A stretch of 64,000 bases of DNA from Oscillospiraceae bacterium (lineage in GTDB: Bacteria > Bacillota > Clostridia > Oscillospirales > Ruminococcaceae). Location of the stretch: contig BQOK01000001.1 in the NCBI GenBank assembly GCA_022835495.1, positions 248,001 through 312,000 on the forward strand, read 5' to 3'. Shown in pieces: positions 40,882-49,708 of the stretch; the stretch's first letter is position 1; the number at the start of each line of letters is the position of its first letter. The notes beneath the pieces were generated by a model that was given only the letters and a program-made list of their open reading frames with translations, had not been told where the DNA came from and did no database searches. The translations under genes and the position numbers were made by a program.

Positions 40882-42318
40882 ATGAACTTTGGCGTTACCA
40901 TTACAAAGGGCGCCGTGCCCTGGCAGATCTTTCAGCAGGGGGCGGACGGCACCGCGGCGATCCGGCTGGAGGGCGCTTACCACCTTGTGCACCTTTCGCA
41001 GGAGCTGCCGCTGGAATTTGAGCAGGTGGACCCCCGGCCCGCGGTGGTCAAGGCCCGGGTGGCGCTGGAGAGCACCGGCGAGTCGGTGATTCCCTGGAGC
41101 CTGTGCCAGGTGCAGGGCGGCGGGCGCTGGAGCATCTGCTTTGAGCGGGTGCCCGCGGGCGGGCTGTACCGCATTGAAACCTATATGGAATATGAGGGGT
41201 GGGACGGCCTGTCCTGCACCAGGGGCGACATGGTGCACAACATCGGCGTGGGGGACGTGTTCGTGATCGCGGGGCAGAGCAACGCGGCCGGCCGGGCAAA
41301 AAACCCCGTTGCCGACGACCCCGAGCTGGGGGTACACGTGCTGCGCGCGAGCGCCCGGTGGGAGCTGGCCACCCACCCCCTGGGCGAAACCACCGGCGCG
41401 GTGCACCTGGGCCACTACGAGAACCACAACCCCGGGCACAGCCCCTGGCTGCACTTTGCCAAGCGCCTGAAACGGGAGCTGGGGTACCCCATTGGGCTGG
41501 TGCCCTGCGCCTACGGCGGCGCGCCGCTGCGCTGGTGGAACCCGGAGGAGAACGGGGCGCTGTTTGCCAACATGCTGGAAATGCTGGCCGATTACGAGCT
41601 GCACCCCCGGGCGGTGCTCTGGTACCAGGGCGAGGCCGAGGGCTACGAGGGCAGCGCCGGGACCTATCTTGAGCGGTTCACCGCGCTGGTGCGCCGCACC
41701 CGCGAGGCGCTGGCCCAGCCGGAGCTGCCTTTTATCACCGTGCAGCTCAACCGCAGCCTGGAGCCCGCCTTTGAGGCGCGGGACCGCCAATGGGGCATAG
41801 TGCGCGAGGCGCAGCGCCAGGCGGCCCATGTGCTGGACCGGGTGACCGTGGTGCCCGCCGCGGACCAGGCGCTCTACGACTCGATTCACAACGCCTCGCA
41901 GTCCAACCTGGTGATCGGCGAGCGCTGCGCGCTGGCAGCCCTGGCGGTGTGCTATGGCCGTGATACCGACTGGCGGGCCCCCGAGCCGGAGACCGTGGTG
42001 CAGACCGCGCCGGACGTGATCGAGGTGCATTTTTCGCGTATCCGCAACTGGATCAACGCCTTCGAGGTGCCCCCGGCGCTGCTGCCCTTTGAGGCCGAGG
42101 ACGATGCGGGCCTTGCCGCACCCGCGGCCTATACGGTGAGCCGCGACGGCCTTGCCATCACCTTTGAGCGGCCGCTTGCGGGCGAGGTGCGGCTGCACGG
42201 CGCCTGGCGCATGAACCCAGGCATTGCCGTGCCCTGCGACTGCATGCGCATCGCCATGCTGTCGTTCTACGGCGTGCCCGCGCGCCAGGCCCCGAACGCG
42301 GGCACAGCCACACAATAA
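40882..42318 (+). CDS. Sialate O-acetylesterase (SASA)-family carbohydrate esterase
   Basis: SGNH-type acetylesterase of 478 residues. The nucleophile motif is 'GQSN' (131-134, Ser133). The oxyanion and family block is 'LWYQGEAE' (246-253), and the catalytic Asp333/His336 pair lies in 'YDSIHN'. An N-terminal beta domain (1-115) and a C-terminal beta domain (after 385) flank it, as in SASA proteins. There is no signal peptide, so it should deacetylate imported sugars in the cytoplasm. Family members act on 9-O-acetyl sialic acids but also on acetylated xylan or pectin pieces. The neighbouring sialidase-fold genes favour sialic acids. Confidence 0.85.
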   Translation: MNFGVTITKGAVPWQIFQQGADGTAAIRLEGAYHLVHLSQELPLEFEQVDPRPAVVKARVALESTGESVIPWSLCQVQGGGRWSICFERVPAGGLYRIETYMEYEGWDGLSCTRGDMVHNIGVGDVFVIAGQSNAAGRAKNPVADDPELGVHVLRASARWELATHPLGETTGAVHLGHYENHNPGHSPWLHFAKRLKRELGYPIGLVPCAYGGAPLRWWNPEENGALFANMLEMLADYELHPRAVLWYQGEAEGYEGSAGTYLERFTALVRRTREALAQPELPFITVQLNRSLEPAFEARDRQWGIVREAQRQAAHVLDRVTVVPAADQALYDSIHNASQSNLVIGERCALAALAVCYGRDTDWRAPEPETVVQTAPDVIEVHFSRIRNWINAFEVPPALLPFEAEDDAGLAAPAAYTVSRDGLAITFERPLAGEVRLHGAWRMNPGIAVPCDCMRIAMLSFYGVPARQAPNAGTATQ

Positions 42319-42336
42319 AACAGGAGGCCCCGGCCC

Positions 42337-44394
42337 ATGAAACACGATCCCTTTCAGTATATTTTCCGCTTTTGCTGCGACCCCGGCTTCAACGACGGCA
42401 CCGAAGTGCCCGCGCTGCTGCGCTATGTGGACGAGGCGCGCATCGACGACGTGGCCGTGTTCGCCAACGTGGAGGAGCTGAACACCGGCCATATGGCCTT
42501 TGAAGAGCAGGACGTATATCTGGAGCTGATGCGCACCCTCACCCGCCTGCTGGCGGAAAAAGGGGTGAGCCTGTCGGTAAACCAGTGGCACAGCGTGATG
42601 CACGCGGACCTGGGCAAGCGCTTTGCCCCCGGCCAGAACTTCCGCCCCATGGTGGACCCGGAGGGCCGCGCCTCGGAGCTGTGCGTGTGCCCCCTGTGTG
42701 AGAACTGGCAGGCCTACATCAGCCGGCTGTACGCGCGGTACGCCGCGCTGGAGCCCTCGATCCTGTGGGTGGAGGACGACTTCCGCCTGCACAACCACGC
42801 GCCCCTTGCCTGGGGCGGCTGCTTCTGCGAGCGGCATATGGCGCTTTACAGCGCGGCCGCCGGCAAAACGCTCACCCGCGAGGAGTTCGTGCGGGGGGTA
42901 TTGCAGCCCGGCGAGCCCCACCCCTACCGCAAGATCTGGCTGGACGTGAGCCGCGACACCATGCTCAGCGCGGCCGCGGCCATTGGCGGCGCGGTGCGGG
43001 CCGTTTCGGCAAAGGCCAAGGTGGGCCTGATGAGCAGCGCGCCCCACATCCACGCGGCCGAGGGGCGCGACTGGCACGCCCTGCTGCGCACACTGGCCGC
43101 CGGGCGGCCCCCGGTGGACCGGGTGCATCTGCCCGGCTACCAGGAGGCTTCGCCCGCCGGGTATATGCAGGGCTTCAACATGGTTTCCATGCTGACCCGG
43201 GCCTTTTTGCCCCCCGAGACCGAGGTGTACCCAGAGCTGGAAAACTTTCCGTTTTCGCGGTTTTCCAAATCGCGGCGGTTCACCCGCTTCCAGCTGCTGA
43301 GCGCCCTGCCGCTGGATCTGGCGGGCATGACCATCGACCTGTACGATCTGAACGGCAACGGCATCGTGTGGGAGGACGGCTACCAGCAGATGCTGCGGGA
43401 TACCAAGGACTACCTGAACGCCCTGACAAAGGAGGGCGTGTTCAAGGGTGAGCGCCAGGGCGTGCGGGTGCTGTGCAGCCCCCAATCCGCCTACACCCTT
43501 CACACCCCGGAGGGGCGGCGCATGGAAGAGCTGTACCCCCATGAAGCCTTTTGGGCGGGGCTGCTGCCCGCCATGGGCGTGCCCTACGCCTATTGCAGCG
43601 ACCCGGCGCCCCTGGCGGGCCAGGTGGTGGCCGCGGCCGGGCAGGTGCTGCGCAACTGGAGTGCCGAAACGCTGGAGCAGCTGTTCCGGAATAATTTTGT
43701 GCTGCTGACCGGCGACGCGCTGGAAACCCTGTGCGACCGGGGCCTGGAGGGCCTGGCCGGGGTGGAGAGCGCCCGCTGGCTCGAGCAGGACAGCGGCGCC
43801 TTTGCCTACGAGCAGGTGAGCGGCGAGCGGGAATACTGCGGCCGCCGGCACGCCAGGGCTTCGGCTGTTCTGGTGGCGGGCGACGCGCTGGAGGTGCGCT
43901 ATGCGCCCGGCGCGCAGGTGGAGGAATACACCGCGCTGTACGATTCGTACCGGCGGCGCGCCGCGCCCTGCCAGGCGGTGGTGGACGGCCGGGTGCTGAT
44001 CTACCCCTTCGGGCACCTGCCCGAGCCGCCGGCCATTCCCCCCATGCTGCTGAACAGCGTGCGCCAGGCCGTGCTGCAGGACGTGCTGCGCGCGGCGAAC
44101 GCGCCCTTCCCCATGGTGGTGGGGCAGCCCTACCTGGAACCCTACTGCTTCTGCGATGGCGCGGGCCTGCACCTTTACCTTGTGAACGCGGCCACCGACC
44201 CGGTGGACGGGGCGGCGCTTGCCGTGCGCAGTGCACCGGAGCAGGTGCGGGCCTTTTGCTCGCACCGGGGCGGGGCCGAGCGTTTGCCCTGCCGTGCCCA
44301 CAGCGGCGGCGTTTGGGTGCCGCTGGCGCTGCCCAGCATGGAAACGGCGCTGCTCACCTTTTCGTCATCCCCCTTACAGGAGGACCCTACATGA
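42337..44394 (+). CDS. Putative TIM-barrel glycoside hydrolase-like protein
   Basis: A 685-residue soluble protein without signal peptide. I do not recognise a named family with certainty. The first 400 residues read like a TIM barrel of the GH-A type: 'DDVAVFANVEELNTGH', 'ILWVEDDFRLHNHAP' with candidate acid/base Glu, and 'EVYPELENFPFSRFSKS' with a candidate nucleophile Glu. It also contains a Cys pair ('CVCPLC', 'GGCFCERH'). Residues 400-600 resemble a GH42-type trimerisation (glutamine-amidotransferase-like) region, and the last 80 a beta-sandwich. It is coupled to the next gene by ATGA (44391-44394). A beta-galactosidase-like activity is possible but unproven. Confidence 0.6.
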   Translation: MKHDPFQYIFRFCCDPGFNDGTEVPALLRYVDEARIDDVAVFANVEELNTGHMAFEEQDVYLELMRTLTRLLAEKGVSLSVNQWHSVMHADLGKRFAPGQNFRPMVDPEGRASELCVCPLCENWQAYISRLYARYAALEPSILWVEDDFRLHNHAPLAWGGCFCERHMALYSAAAGKTLTREEFVRGVLQPGEPHPYRKIWLDVSRDTMLSAAAAIGGAVRAVSAKAKVGLMSSAPHIHAAEGRDWHALLRTLAAGRPPVDRVHLPGYQEASPAGYMQGFNMVSMLTRAFLPPETEVYPELENFPFSRFSKSRRFTRFQLLSALPLDLAGMTIDLYDLNGNGIVWEDGYQQMLRDTKDYLNALTKEGVFKGERQGVRVLCSPQSAYTLHTPEGRRMEELYPHEAFWAGLLPAMGVPYAYCSDPAPLAGQVVAAAGQVLRNWSAETLEQLFRNNFVLLTGDALETLCDRGLEGLAGVESARWLEQDSGAFAYEQVSGEREYCGRRHARASAVLVAGDALEVRYAPGAQVEEYTALYDSYRRRAAPCQAVVDGRVLIYPFGHLPEPPAIPPMLLNSVRQAVLQDVLRAANAPFPMVVGQPYLEPYCFCDGAGLHLYLVNAATDPVDGAALAVRSAPEQVRAFCSHRGGAERLPCRAHSGGVWVPLALPSMETALLTFSSSPLQEDPT

Positions 44395-45659
44395 AGCAAC
44401 TGACCGGCCTTTTTGCCGCCCTGAAACGACTGATGGGCGGCGAGGCCCTTTCGCCCGGGTACTACCGGTTTTTGCTGGTGCATACCAGTTTTATGGTGTT
44501 CAACCGGCTGCCCTATGTGTTCATCAACACCATGCTGCTGGGCCAGAGCAACGACGTGAAGGTGGTGGTGATGTACAACGTCACCTTTTTTGTGGGCAGC
44601 GCCGTGGCCATGGCGGCGGCGGCGGAGTTTCTGCACCGCACCAGCCCCGGCGCCACAGCGGTGGCGGGCATTGTGGGCTATAACCTGCTGTATCTTTCTT
44701 TGATCCTGCTGGGCGGCGGGGCGGCCCGCTGGCACCTGCTGCTGGGCCTGCTGACCGGCCTGGCTGACGGCTGCTACTGGCTGAGCTACGGGCACCTTTT
44801 GGCCGACGCCACCGACCTTTCCAACCGGGACAGCGGCATTGCCATCATCAGCATTTTTGCAAACCTGGTAAACCTTACGGTGCCGCTGCTGGCCAGCTTT
44901 GTGATCGACCGGGTGGGCGGCACCAAAGGGTATATCACGGTGTTCGCCATGGCGTTTGCGGTTTCGCTGGTGACCTGCGCGCTGGCGCTGCGGCTGCCCA
45001 AGCGCCATACCGAAAGCGAACATCACGTGGATTACCCCTTTACCTTCCGCGCCATCGCCCGCAACCGGCACCTTTTATACGGCCTTGCCGCCCAGAGCTG
45101 CAAGGGCGTGCGCGAGGGGGCGTTCACCTTTATCCTGAGCATTGTGCTGTATCAGATGGTGAGCAATGAGCTGCTGGTGGGGTTCAACACCTTTTTGTCG
45201 GCCGCGGCGGCCATTGCGTCGTTTGTGATCGCCAGCCGCATCCTGTCGCTGACCAACCGGGTGCGCTATATGGGCCTGGCGGTGGCGGTGCTTACCGGCA
45301 TTGCGGGGGTGTGCATCTTCCATTTAAGCCCGGTGATGGTGATCGTGTACACGGTGGTGAACGCCTTTTTTGCGGGCTTTTTGGAAAACTCGACCTACAG
45401 CACGTTTTTGGACATGATGCAGCTGGTGCCCGAGCTGGACGACCACCGGCCCGAGCTGCTGGCCATTAACGACACGGTGCTGGAAATAGGCCGCTGCCTG
45501 GGGCTGGGCTTTTTCCTTGCCATGAACCTGTGGGTAGGCGAGAGCATCCGGGTGCAGGTGTGGAGCCTTTTGCTGCTCACCCTGACCCAGATCGGCACGG
45601 TGCTGCTGTGCGGCAGGGCCATGGCCGCCGCACCGAAAGACCGGCAGGGCGCCGTGTAG
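44391..45659 (+). CDS. Major facilitator-type membrane transporter
   Basis: Integral membrane protein of 422 residues with roughly twelve hydrophobic segments in two halves joined by a polar loop ('RLPKRHTESEHHVDYP', near residue 205). The pattern fits the MFS/YQGE-like transporters. CAGGAGG lies upstream, and the ATG overlaps the previous stop. It could import or export a monosaccharide or sugar acid released by the cytoplasmic enzymes. No family-specific substrate motif is visible. Confidence 0.8.
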   Translation: MKQLTGLFAALKRLMGGEALSPGYYRFLLVHTSFMVFNRLPYVFINTMLLGQSNDVKVVVMYNVTFFVGSAVAMAAAAEFLHRTSPGATAVAGIVGYNLLYLSLILLGGGAARWHLLLGLLTGLADGCYWLSYGHLLADATDLSNRDSGIAIISIFANLVNLTVPLLASFVIDRVGGTKGYITVFAMAFAVSLVTCALALRLPKRHTESEHHVDYPFTFRAIARNRHLLYGLAAQSCKGVREGAFTFILSIVLYQMVSNELLVGFNTFLSAAAAIASFVIASRILSLTNRVRYMGLAVAVLTGIAGVCIFHLSPVMVIVYTVVNAFFAGFLENSTYSTFLDMMQLVPELDDHRPELLAINDTVLEIGRCLGLGFFLAMNLWVGESIRVQVWSLLLLTLTQIGTVLLCGRAMAAAPKDRQGAV

Positions 45660-45705
45660 CAGTTCTTTTATAAAGCGCCGCGTTTCGCGGAGAGGAGCGT
45701 ACAAA

Positions 45706-46749
45706 ATGAAAGCTGAGATCATTGACCGCAAGTGGGTTGTGGAATGGTTCGACGAGCGCCAGTGCTACCACATGCCCAGCCTTACCCTTGCCGACAACGG
45801 CAACCTGCTGGCCGTGTGGAACGGCGGCTTTTTGCAGTGGAACGGCGACCCCATGGGCCGCGACGCCAAGGACTGGGTATCGGTGCTGGAATACGGCGCC
45901 TCCGAGTGGGGCAACCCGGACGCGGTGGGCAACGACATCCGCTATTGCTGCCACGACCCGGTGTTTTTAAAGAACAAAAAGGGCGAGATCATTCTGCTGT
46001 TCGCAAAGTTTTTGGACACCGAGGTGAACTTTACCACCTGGTGCAACGGCCGCGACGAGCTTTGGACCCGCAAAACAAAGGACGGCGGCCGCACCTGGGA
46101 GCCGGCGAAGCCGGCGGGCATTCAGAGCGGCCACGCCTCCAATGACAGCGTGCTTTTGCCGGACGGCACCATTGTGTTCGCTTCCACCAGCAGCGAGATC
46201 CCGGACAAATACTTCGGCGCGGTGCGCATCTACCTCTCCCACGACGACGGCGAGAGCTGGGAGCAGGGCCCCCTGCTGGCGGCAGACGACGGCAGCCTGA
46301 TCCGGGAGCCCGCGCTGTGCCTGCGGCCGGACGGGACCATCCGCATGTTCACCCGCACCTGCCCGGGCAGTACCGGCTGGGGCGCGGGGGTGAAATCGCT
46401 GGTGTCGTATACGGCGGAAAGCCGGGACGGCGGCCGGACCTGGAGCCAGCCCCGGCCCACCACGATCGTGAACAACGAGTCGAAGATCGACGTGATCAGC
46501 TGGGACGAAAACACCATTCTGATGGCCTACAACAACACCCCGGTGGCCGACTGGCACGAGCGCAGCCCGCTCACCCTGGCTTGCTCGAAGGACGAGGGCA
46601 GGACCTGGCAGAACCTGATCGAGCTGGCCCCGGCGCCGGGCAACAAATGCCAGCCCGCCATGTGCAAGGACCGGGACGGGCGGCTGAACGTGATCTACAT
46701 GAACCGGCACACGGCCATTGAGCACCTGGTGCTGGAGCTGACCGACTGA
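45706..46749 (+). CDS. Sialidase-family (BNR repeat) glycosidase, intracellular
   Basis: A 347-residue six-bladed propeller of the exo-alpha-sialidase superfamily. Four Asp boxes are clear: 'TKDGGRTW' (124-131), 'SHDDGESW' (178-185), 'SRDGGRTW' (239-246) and 'SKDEGRTW' (294-301). No signal peptide is present. GAGAGGAG lies upstream. It is the last gene of the operon, followed by a strong terminator. The Arg triad of true sialidases cannot be assigned with confidence from sequence alone, so sialidase is the best but not the only possible activity. Confidence 0.8.
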   Translation: MKAEIIDRKWVVEWFDERQCYHMPSLTLADNGNLLAVWNGGFLQWNGDPMGRDAKDWVSVLEYGASEWGNPDAVGNDIRYCCHDPVFLKNKKGEIILLFAKFLDTEVNFTTWCNGRDELWTRKTKDGGRTWEPAKPAGIQSGHASNDSVLLPDGTIVFASTSSEIPDKYFGAVRIYLSHDDGESWEQGPLLAADDGSLIREPALCLRPDGTIRMFTRTCPGSTGWGAGVKSLVSYTAESRDGGRTWSQPRPTTIVNNESKIDVISWDENTILMAYNNTPVADWHERSPLTLACSKDEGRTWQNLIELAPAPGNKCQPAMCKDRDGRLNVIYMNRHTAIEHLVLELTD

Positions 46750-46764
46750 GGCAGGCAGGCCAAA

Positions 46765-46797
46765 CAAAAAGCGCGGCGCGCAGCACCGCGCTTTTTG
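46765..46797 (+). terminator. Intrinsic terminator of the glycan operon
   Basis: 12-bp stem CAAAAAGCGCGG (46765-46776) with CCGCGCTTTTTG (46786-46797), 9-base loop and a T5 arm. It closes the operon that starts at 33934. Confidence 0.85.
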
Positions 46798-46826
46798 TGA
46801 TCTTGTGAGAGGGAAAGGGGAAAGCG

Positions 46827-47606
46827 ATGGCGCTGCAAACAGGGGCCGGGGGCGCGCAGGGCGAGGCGCTGCTGGCCTGCATTCTGGATATGGGGGAGCT
46901 GCTGCTGGTGAGCGGCGCAGAGGTACGCCGGGTGGAGGACACCCTCACCCGCCTGTGCGCGGCGTACGGCTTTGAGCGGGCGGATGTGTTTACCATTACC
47001 TCCAGCATTGTGCTCACCGCGGCGGCCCCCGGCGGCCGGGTGCTCACCCAGACCCGCCGCATCCGTGAGCGGCGCACCGACCTTGGCTGCGTGGAGCGGG
47101 TGAACGGCCTTTCACGCAGGCTGTGCGCCCAGCCGCTTGAGCTGGCCGGGCTGCGCCGCGCGGTGGAGGAGGTGCGGCAGGGCAGGGCCTACCCGCCCTG
47201 GGTGCAGTGCGCCGCCTACGCGGTGGTTTCGGCCGCTTTCACGGTGTTTTTTGGGGGCGCGGCGCGGGATGCGCTGGCCGCCGCCCTTTCGGGCGCGCTG
47301 CTGGCCGGGGCGCTGGCGCTGGGCCGCCGGCTGCCGCTGGGCGACCTGCTGCTGAACCTTCTGTGCAGCGCCTTTGCCGCGCTGGCCGCCGCGGCCCTTG
47401 CGGCGCTGGGGGTGGGCGTGAGCCCGGAAAAGATCATCATTGGCAACATCATGCTGCTTATACCGGGGCTGGGGCTGACCGTGTCGCTGCGGGATATGAT
47501 CGGCGGCGATACCATTTCGGGGCTGCTGGGCCTGTGTGAGGCGGTGCTCAAGGCGCTGGCGGTGGCCGCGGGCTTTGCGGTGGTGCTGCTGCGGGCGGGG
47601 GGATAA
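46827..47606 (+). CDS. Threonine/serine exporter family protein, ThrE N-terminal (YjjP-like) subunit
   Basis: Membrane protein of 259 residues in the ThrE/DUF1212 family. The N-terminal soluble domain (1-110) contains 'GEALLACILDMGELLLVSGAEVRRVEDTL'-type motifs (given by position 12-40). Five hydrophobic helices follow after residue 118. It is followed after 4 bases by the ThrE_2/YjjB-like partner. In YjjP/YjjB pairs both halves are needed for export of small organic acids or amino acids. GAGAGGGAAAGGGG lies before the ATG. Confidence 0.88.
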   Translation: MALQTGAGGAQGEALLACILDMGELLLVSGAEVRRVEDTLTRLCAAYGFERADVFTITSSIVLTAAAPGGRVLTQTRRIRERRTDLGCVERVNGLSRRLCAQPLELAGLRRAVEEVRQGRAYPPWVQCAAYAVVSAAFTVFFGGAARDALAAALSGALLAGALALGRRLPLGDLLLNLLCSAFAALAAAALAALGVGVSPEKIIIGNIMLLIPGLGLTVSLRDMIGGDTISGLLGLCEAVLKALAVAAGFAVVLLRAGG

Positions 47607-47610
47607 GGCA

Positions 47611-48066
47611 ATGGGCTGGTACTGCATCCAAACGGCCATGGGGGCCGTGGGCGCGGCGGGGTTTGCCGTGCTGTTCAACATCCGGGGCAGCCGCCTTGTT
47701 TGGACCGCGCTGGGCGGCGCGCTCTCGTGGGCGGTGTATCTGGTTTGCACCTGCCACGGCCAGGGCGTGTTCACGGCGCTGCTGTGCGCCACCGCGGCGG
47801 CCGCGCTGGCAAGCGAGGCGCTGGCCCGCGCCGTGCGCGCGCCGGTCATTCTGCTGCTGGTGCCCATGCTGATCCCGCTGATCCCCGGGGGCGACCTTTA
47901 CTACATGATGAGCTTTTTGGTGCGGGCGCAGCTGGACCGCTTTGCGGAGTATGCCCGGCTGGTGCTCACCGAGGCGGGCGCCATTGCGGTGGGGATCATC
48001 TGCGCGGCGTCGGCGGCAAATCTGGCGGCCTGCCTGCCCCGCCGCCGGCCACACCGAAAGGGATAA
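47611..48066 (+). CDS. Threonine/serine exporter family protein, ThrE_2 (YjjB-like) subunit
   Basis: Small membrane protein of 151 residues with about five hydrophobic helices ('IPGGDLYYMMSFLVRAQ' is the family's conserved segment). It is the C-terminal half of ThrE as a separate polypeptide and is coupled to the YjjP-like gene 4 bases upstream. The start is ATG 47611; the preceding codons overlap the partner gene. The two probably form one exporter. The substrate (serine/threonine, or succinate as in the E. coli YjjPB pair) is undecided. Confidence 0.87.
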   Translation: MGWYCIQTAMGAVGAAGFAVLFNIRGSRLVWTALGGALSWAVYLVCTCHGQGVFTALLCATAAAALASEALARAVRAPVILLLVPMLIPLIPGGDLYYMMSFLVRAQLDRFAEYARLVLTEAGAIAVGIICAASAANLAACLPRRRPHRKG

Positions 48067-48187
48067 AAGGGGCCGAAGCGCCGGAGAACGCGGTTTTGCG
48101 GGCTCCGGCGTTTGTGCTGCGGGCCCCTGCGCGCCGGGCCCCGGCAAAGGGCGGAAACCGCCGGCGCGCCGCCCGGGAATAAAAATT

Positions 48188-48208
48188 GCCGCCCCGGCGG
48201 CTGTTTTT
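48188..48208 (+). terminator. Intrinsic terminator after the ThrE-type pair
   Basis: Short stem GCCGCC / GGCGGC (48188-48201) followed directly by TGTTTTTTG, with another T7 run about 10 bases further on. Confidence 0.7.
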
Positions 48209-48424
48209 TGTGTTTTTTTGAAAAGAAAGGCCCGCAGGCCTCGTTATAGAAAAGGGTGCCGCGGGCAAAAGGGCGGAAAATCCATACGATTTCTTTACCC
48301 TTTTCTTTACCGGGGCCTTTACCCTTTGCCGGTATCATGCCCATATGCCGCAAAAAGAAAAAAGCCGAACCTTTGCCGCGGCGGCGACGAACAGTAAGGG
48401 AGCGGGGCTTTTTTCAAAAAAGCC

Positions 48425-48453
48425 TTGACCTTCCACCAGATGGAGGGTGTAAT
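48425..48453 (+). promoter_or_regulatory. Promoter of the MacAB-like efflux operon
   Basis: TTGACC (48425-48430), 17-bp spacer and TGTAAT (48448-48453), 49 bp before the first start codon. Confidence 0.6.
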
Positions 48454-48502
48454 GTTTTGGAAAACCGGGGCGGGCAGCCCCACAAAAGAGGAGTAGAACG
48501 CA

Positions 48503-49705
48503 ATGAAGAAGATCGTTGGATTTATAAGCGAACACAAAAAGCTGCTGATCGTGCTGGCCGTGCTGGCTGTGGCCGTGGTGGTGTGGCAGGTGTATGCCGG
48601 CCGCGCCCAGGCCGCGGCGGCCCAGGCCATGCAGGCAAACGTGCAGACCCTGACCCTGCAGCGGGGAGATCTGGCCCGCACCCTGTCTGCGAACGGCAGC
48701 GTGCAGTCCGGCAACGCGGCGCAGGCCGCCACCAAGCTTACCTACCCGGTGAGCGAGGTGCTGGTAAAGGTGGGCGACACCGTGGCCGAGGGCGACGTGG
48801 TGGCCCGGCTGGACACCACCGACCTGGACGAACAGATCAAAAACCTGCAGGCCGCCCTCTCGGCTGAAAAGCAGCAGAGCGATTTGGCGGTGGCGCAGGC
48901 GCAGCGCCGGGTGGAGGACGCCCGCAACCAGAAAAAAGTCTATGAGGACCGGGGCGACGGCGACATGGGCAAGGACGCCTGGGACGACCTGATGCGCCAG
49001 GCAAGCCTTTCGATTGAGGACGCGCAGGACGCGCTGCGCAACGCGATGCTGGCCCAGAGCACGCCCAGCGCCACCGCCCAGAACCTGAAGGACCTGAAAC
49101 GCCAGCGCAGCCAGTGCGAGATCACCGCGCCGGCCGCCGGGGTGATTACCGAGATCCAGGCGGTGGCCGGCGCGCCCGCCACCAACATTGCCTCCATTGA
49201 GGACCCGGCCGCCCTGGAGATCATGGCCCAGGTGCGCGAGTACGATGTGAACCAGATCCAGCTGGGCCAGGCGGCCACCTTTACCAGCGGCGCCAAGGAC
49301 GTGTTCCACGGCAAGGTGACCTTTATTGCGCCCAAGGCCGAGCTCAGCGCCTCGGGCGAGGCTACTTACCAGGTGAAGTTCAGCGTGGAGGACGCCAGCG
49401 ACGCGCTGCGCCTGGGCATGACCGCCCGGGCCAAGATCATTCTGGAAGAAAAGAAGGGCGTGTTCAGCGTGCCCCTGGACACGGTGGGCACCAGCGCCGA
49501 GGGCGGCGCTGTGGTGTACGCCAAGCGCACGGGCGCCGACGGCAGCGCCGTGTTTGAGCCCATTCCCGTGACCACCGGCATGGAAACCGACCTGGCGGTG
49601 GAGATCAGCGGCGAGGGCCTGGAAGAAGGCATGGAGCTGCGCAGCCTGGCCGAGGCCGGCGGCATGGGCGCGGCAATGGCCGCGGGCGCCATGGCGGAGG
49701 GTTAA
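48503..49705 (+). CDS. Membrane-fusion/adaptor protein of a MacAB-like efflux system
   Basis: HlyD/MacA-type adaptor of 400 residues. A single N-terminal membrane anchor ('LLIVLAVLAVAVVVWQVYA', 14-32) is followed by a split lipoyl/barrel-sandwich domain ('VSEVLVKVGDTVAEGDVVARLD' region near 87-105 and 'ITAPAAGVITEIQ' near 208), a coiled-coil hairpin of about 90 residues between them, and a beta-barrel domain. In a monoderm cell it would act on the outer face of the membrane with the ABC pair encoded next. GAGGAG lies about 9 bases before the ATG; 3 bases separate it from the ATPase gene. Confidence 0.9.
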   Translation: MKKIVGFISEHKKLLIVLAVLAVAVVVWQVYAGRAQAAAAQAMQANVQTLTLQRGDLARTLSANGSVQSGNAAQAATKLTYPVSEVLVKVGDTVAEGDVVARLDTTDLDEQIKNLQAALSAEKQQSDLAVAQAQRRVEDARNQKKVYEDRGDGDMGKDAWDDLMRQASLSIEDAQDALRNAMLAQSTPSATAQNLKDLKRQRSQCEITAPAAGVITEIQAVAGAPATNIASIEDPAALEIMAQVREYDVNQIQLGQAATFTSGAKDVFHGKVTFIAPKAELSASGEATYQVKFSVEDASDALRLGMTARAKIILEEKKGVFSVPLDTVGTSAEGGAVVYAKRTGADGSAVFEPIPVTTGMETDLAVEISGEGLEEGMELRSLAEAGGMGAAMAAGAMAEG

Positions 49706-49708
49706 GCC

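Larger units (their letters stand above)
48067..48502. other. 436-bp intergenic region with terminator and efflux promoter
   Basis: After the exporter pair there are GC-rich inverted repeats (about 48070-48180), then the T-rich terminator at 48188-48208. The second half is purine-rich and contains the promoter at 48425-48453. I see no convincing coding region or RNA gene. Confidence 0.5.

Noticed and set aside
40342-44301. A very long open reading frame on the minus strand (over 1300 codons) opposite the esterase and GH-like genes
   Set aside because: It is antisense to well-supported genes with recognised motifs, is rich in His, Gln, Gly and Pro in the way GC-rich antisense frames are, and has no ribosome site or domain. 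The same applies to the long plus-strand frame at 25906-29820.
39051-46749. Firm naming of the two propeller proteins as neuraminidases (nanH)
   Set aside because: Asp boxes show the fold, but the catalytic Arg triad, Tyr-Glu pair and Asp could not be assigned with confidence. Other exo-glycosidases share the fold.
46827-48066. ThrE-type pair as one frameshifted gene
   Set aside because: The two halves have separate good starts and a 4-base gap, and split YjjP/YjjB-type pairs are a normal arrangement of this family.
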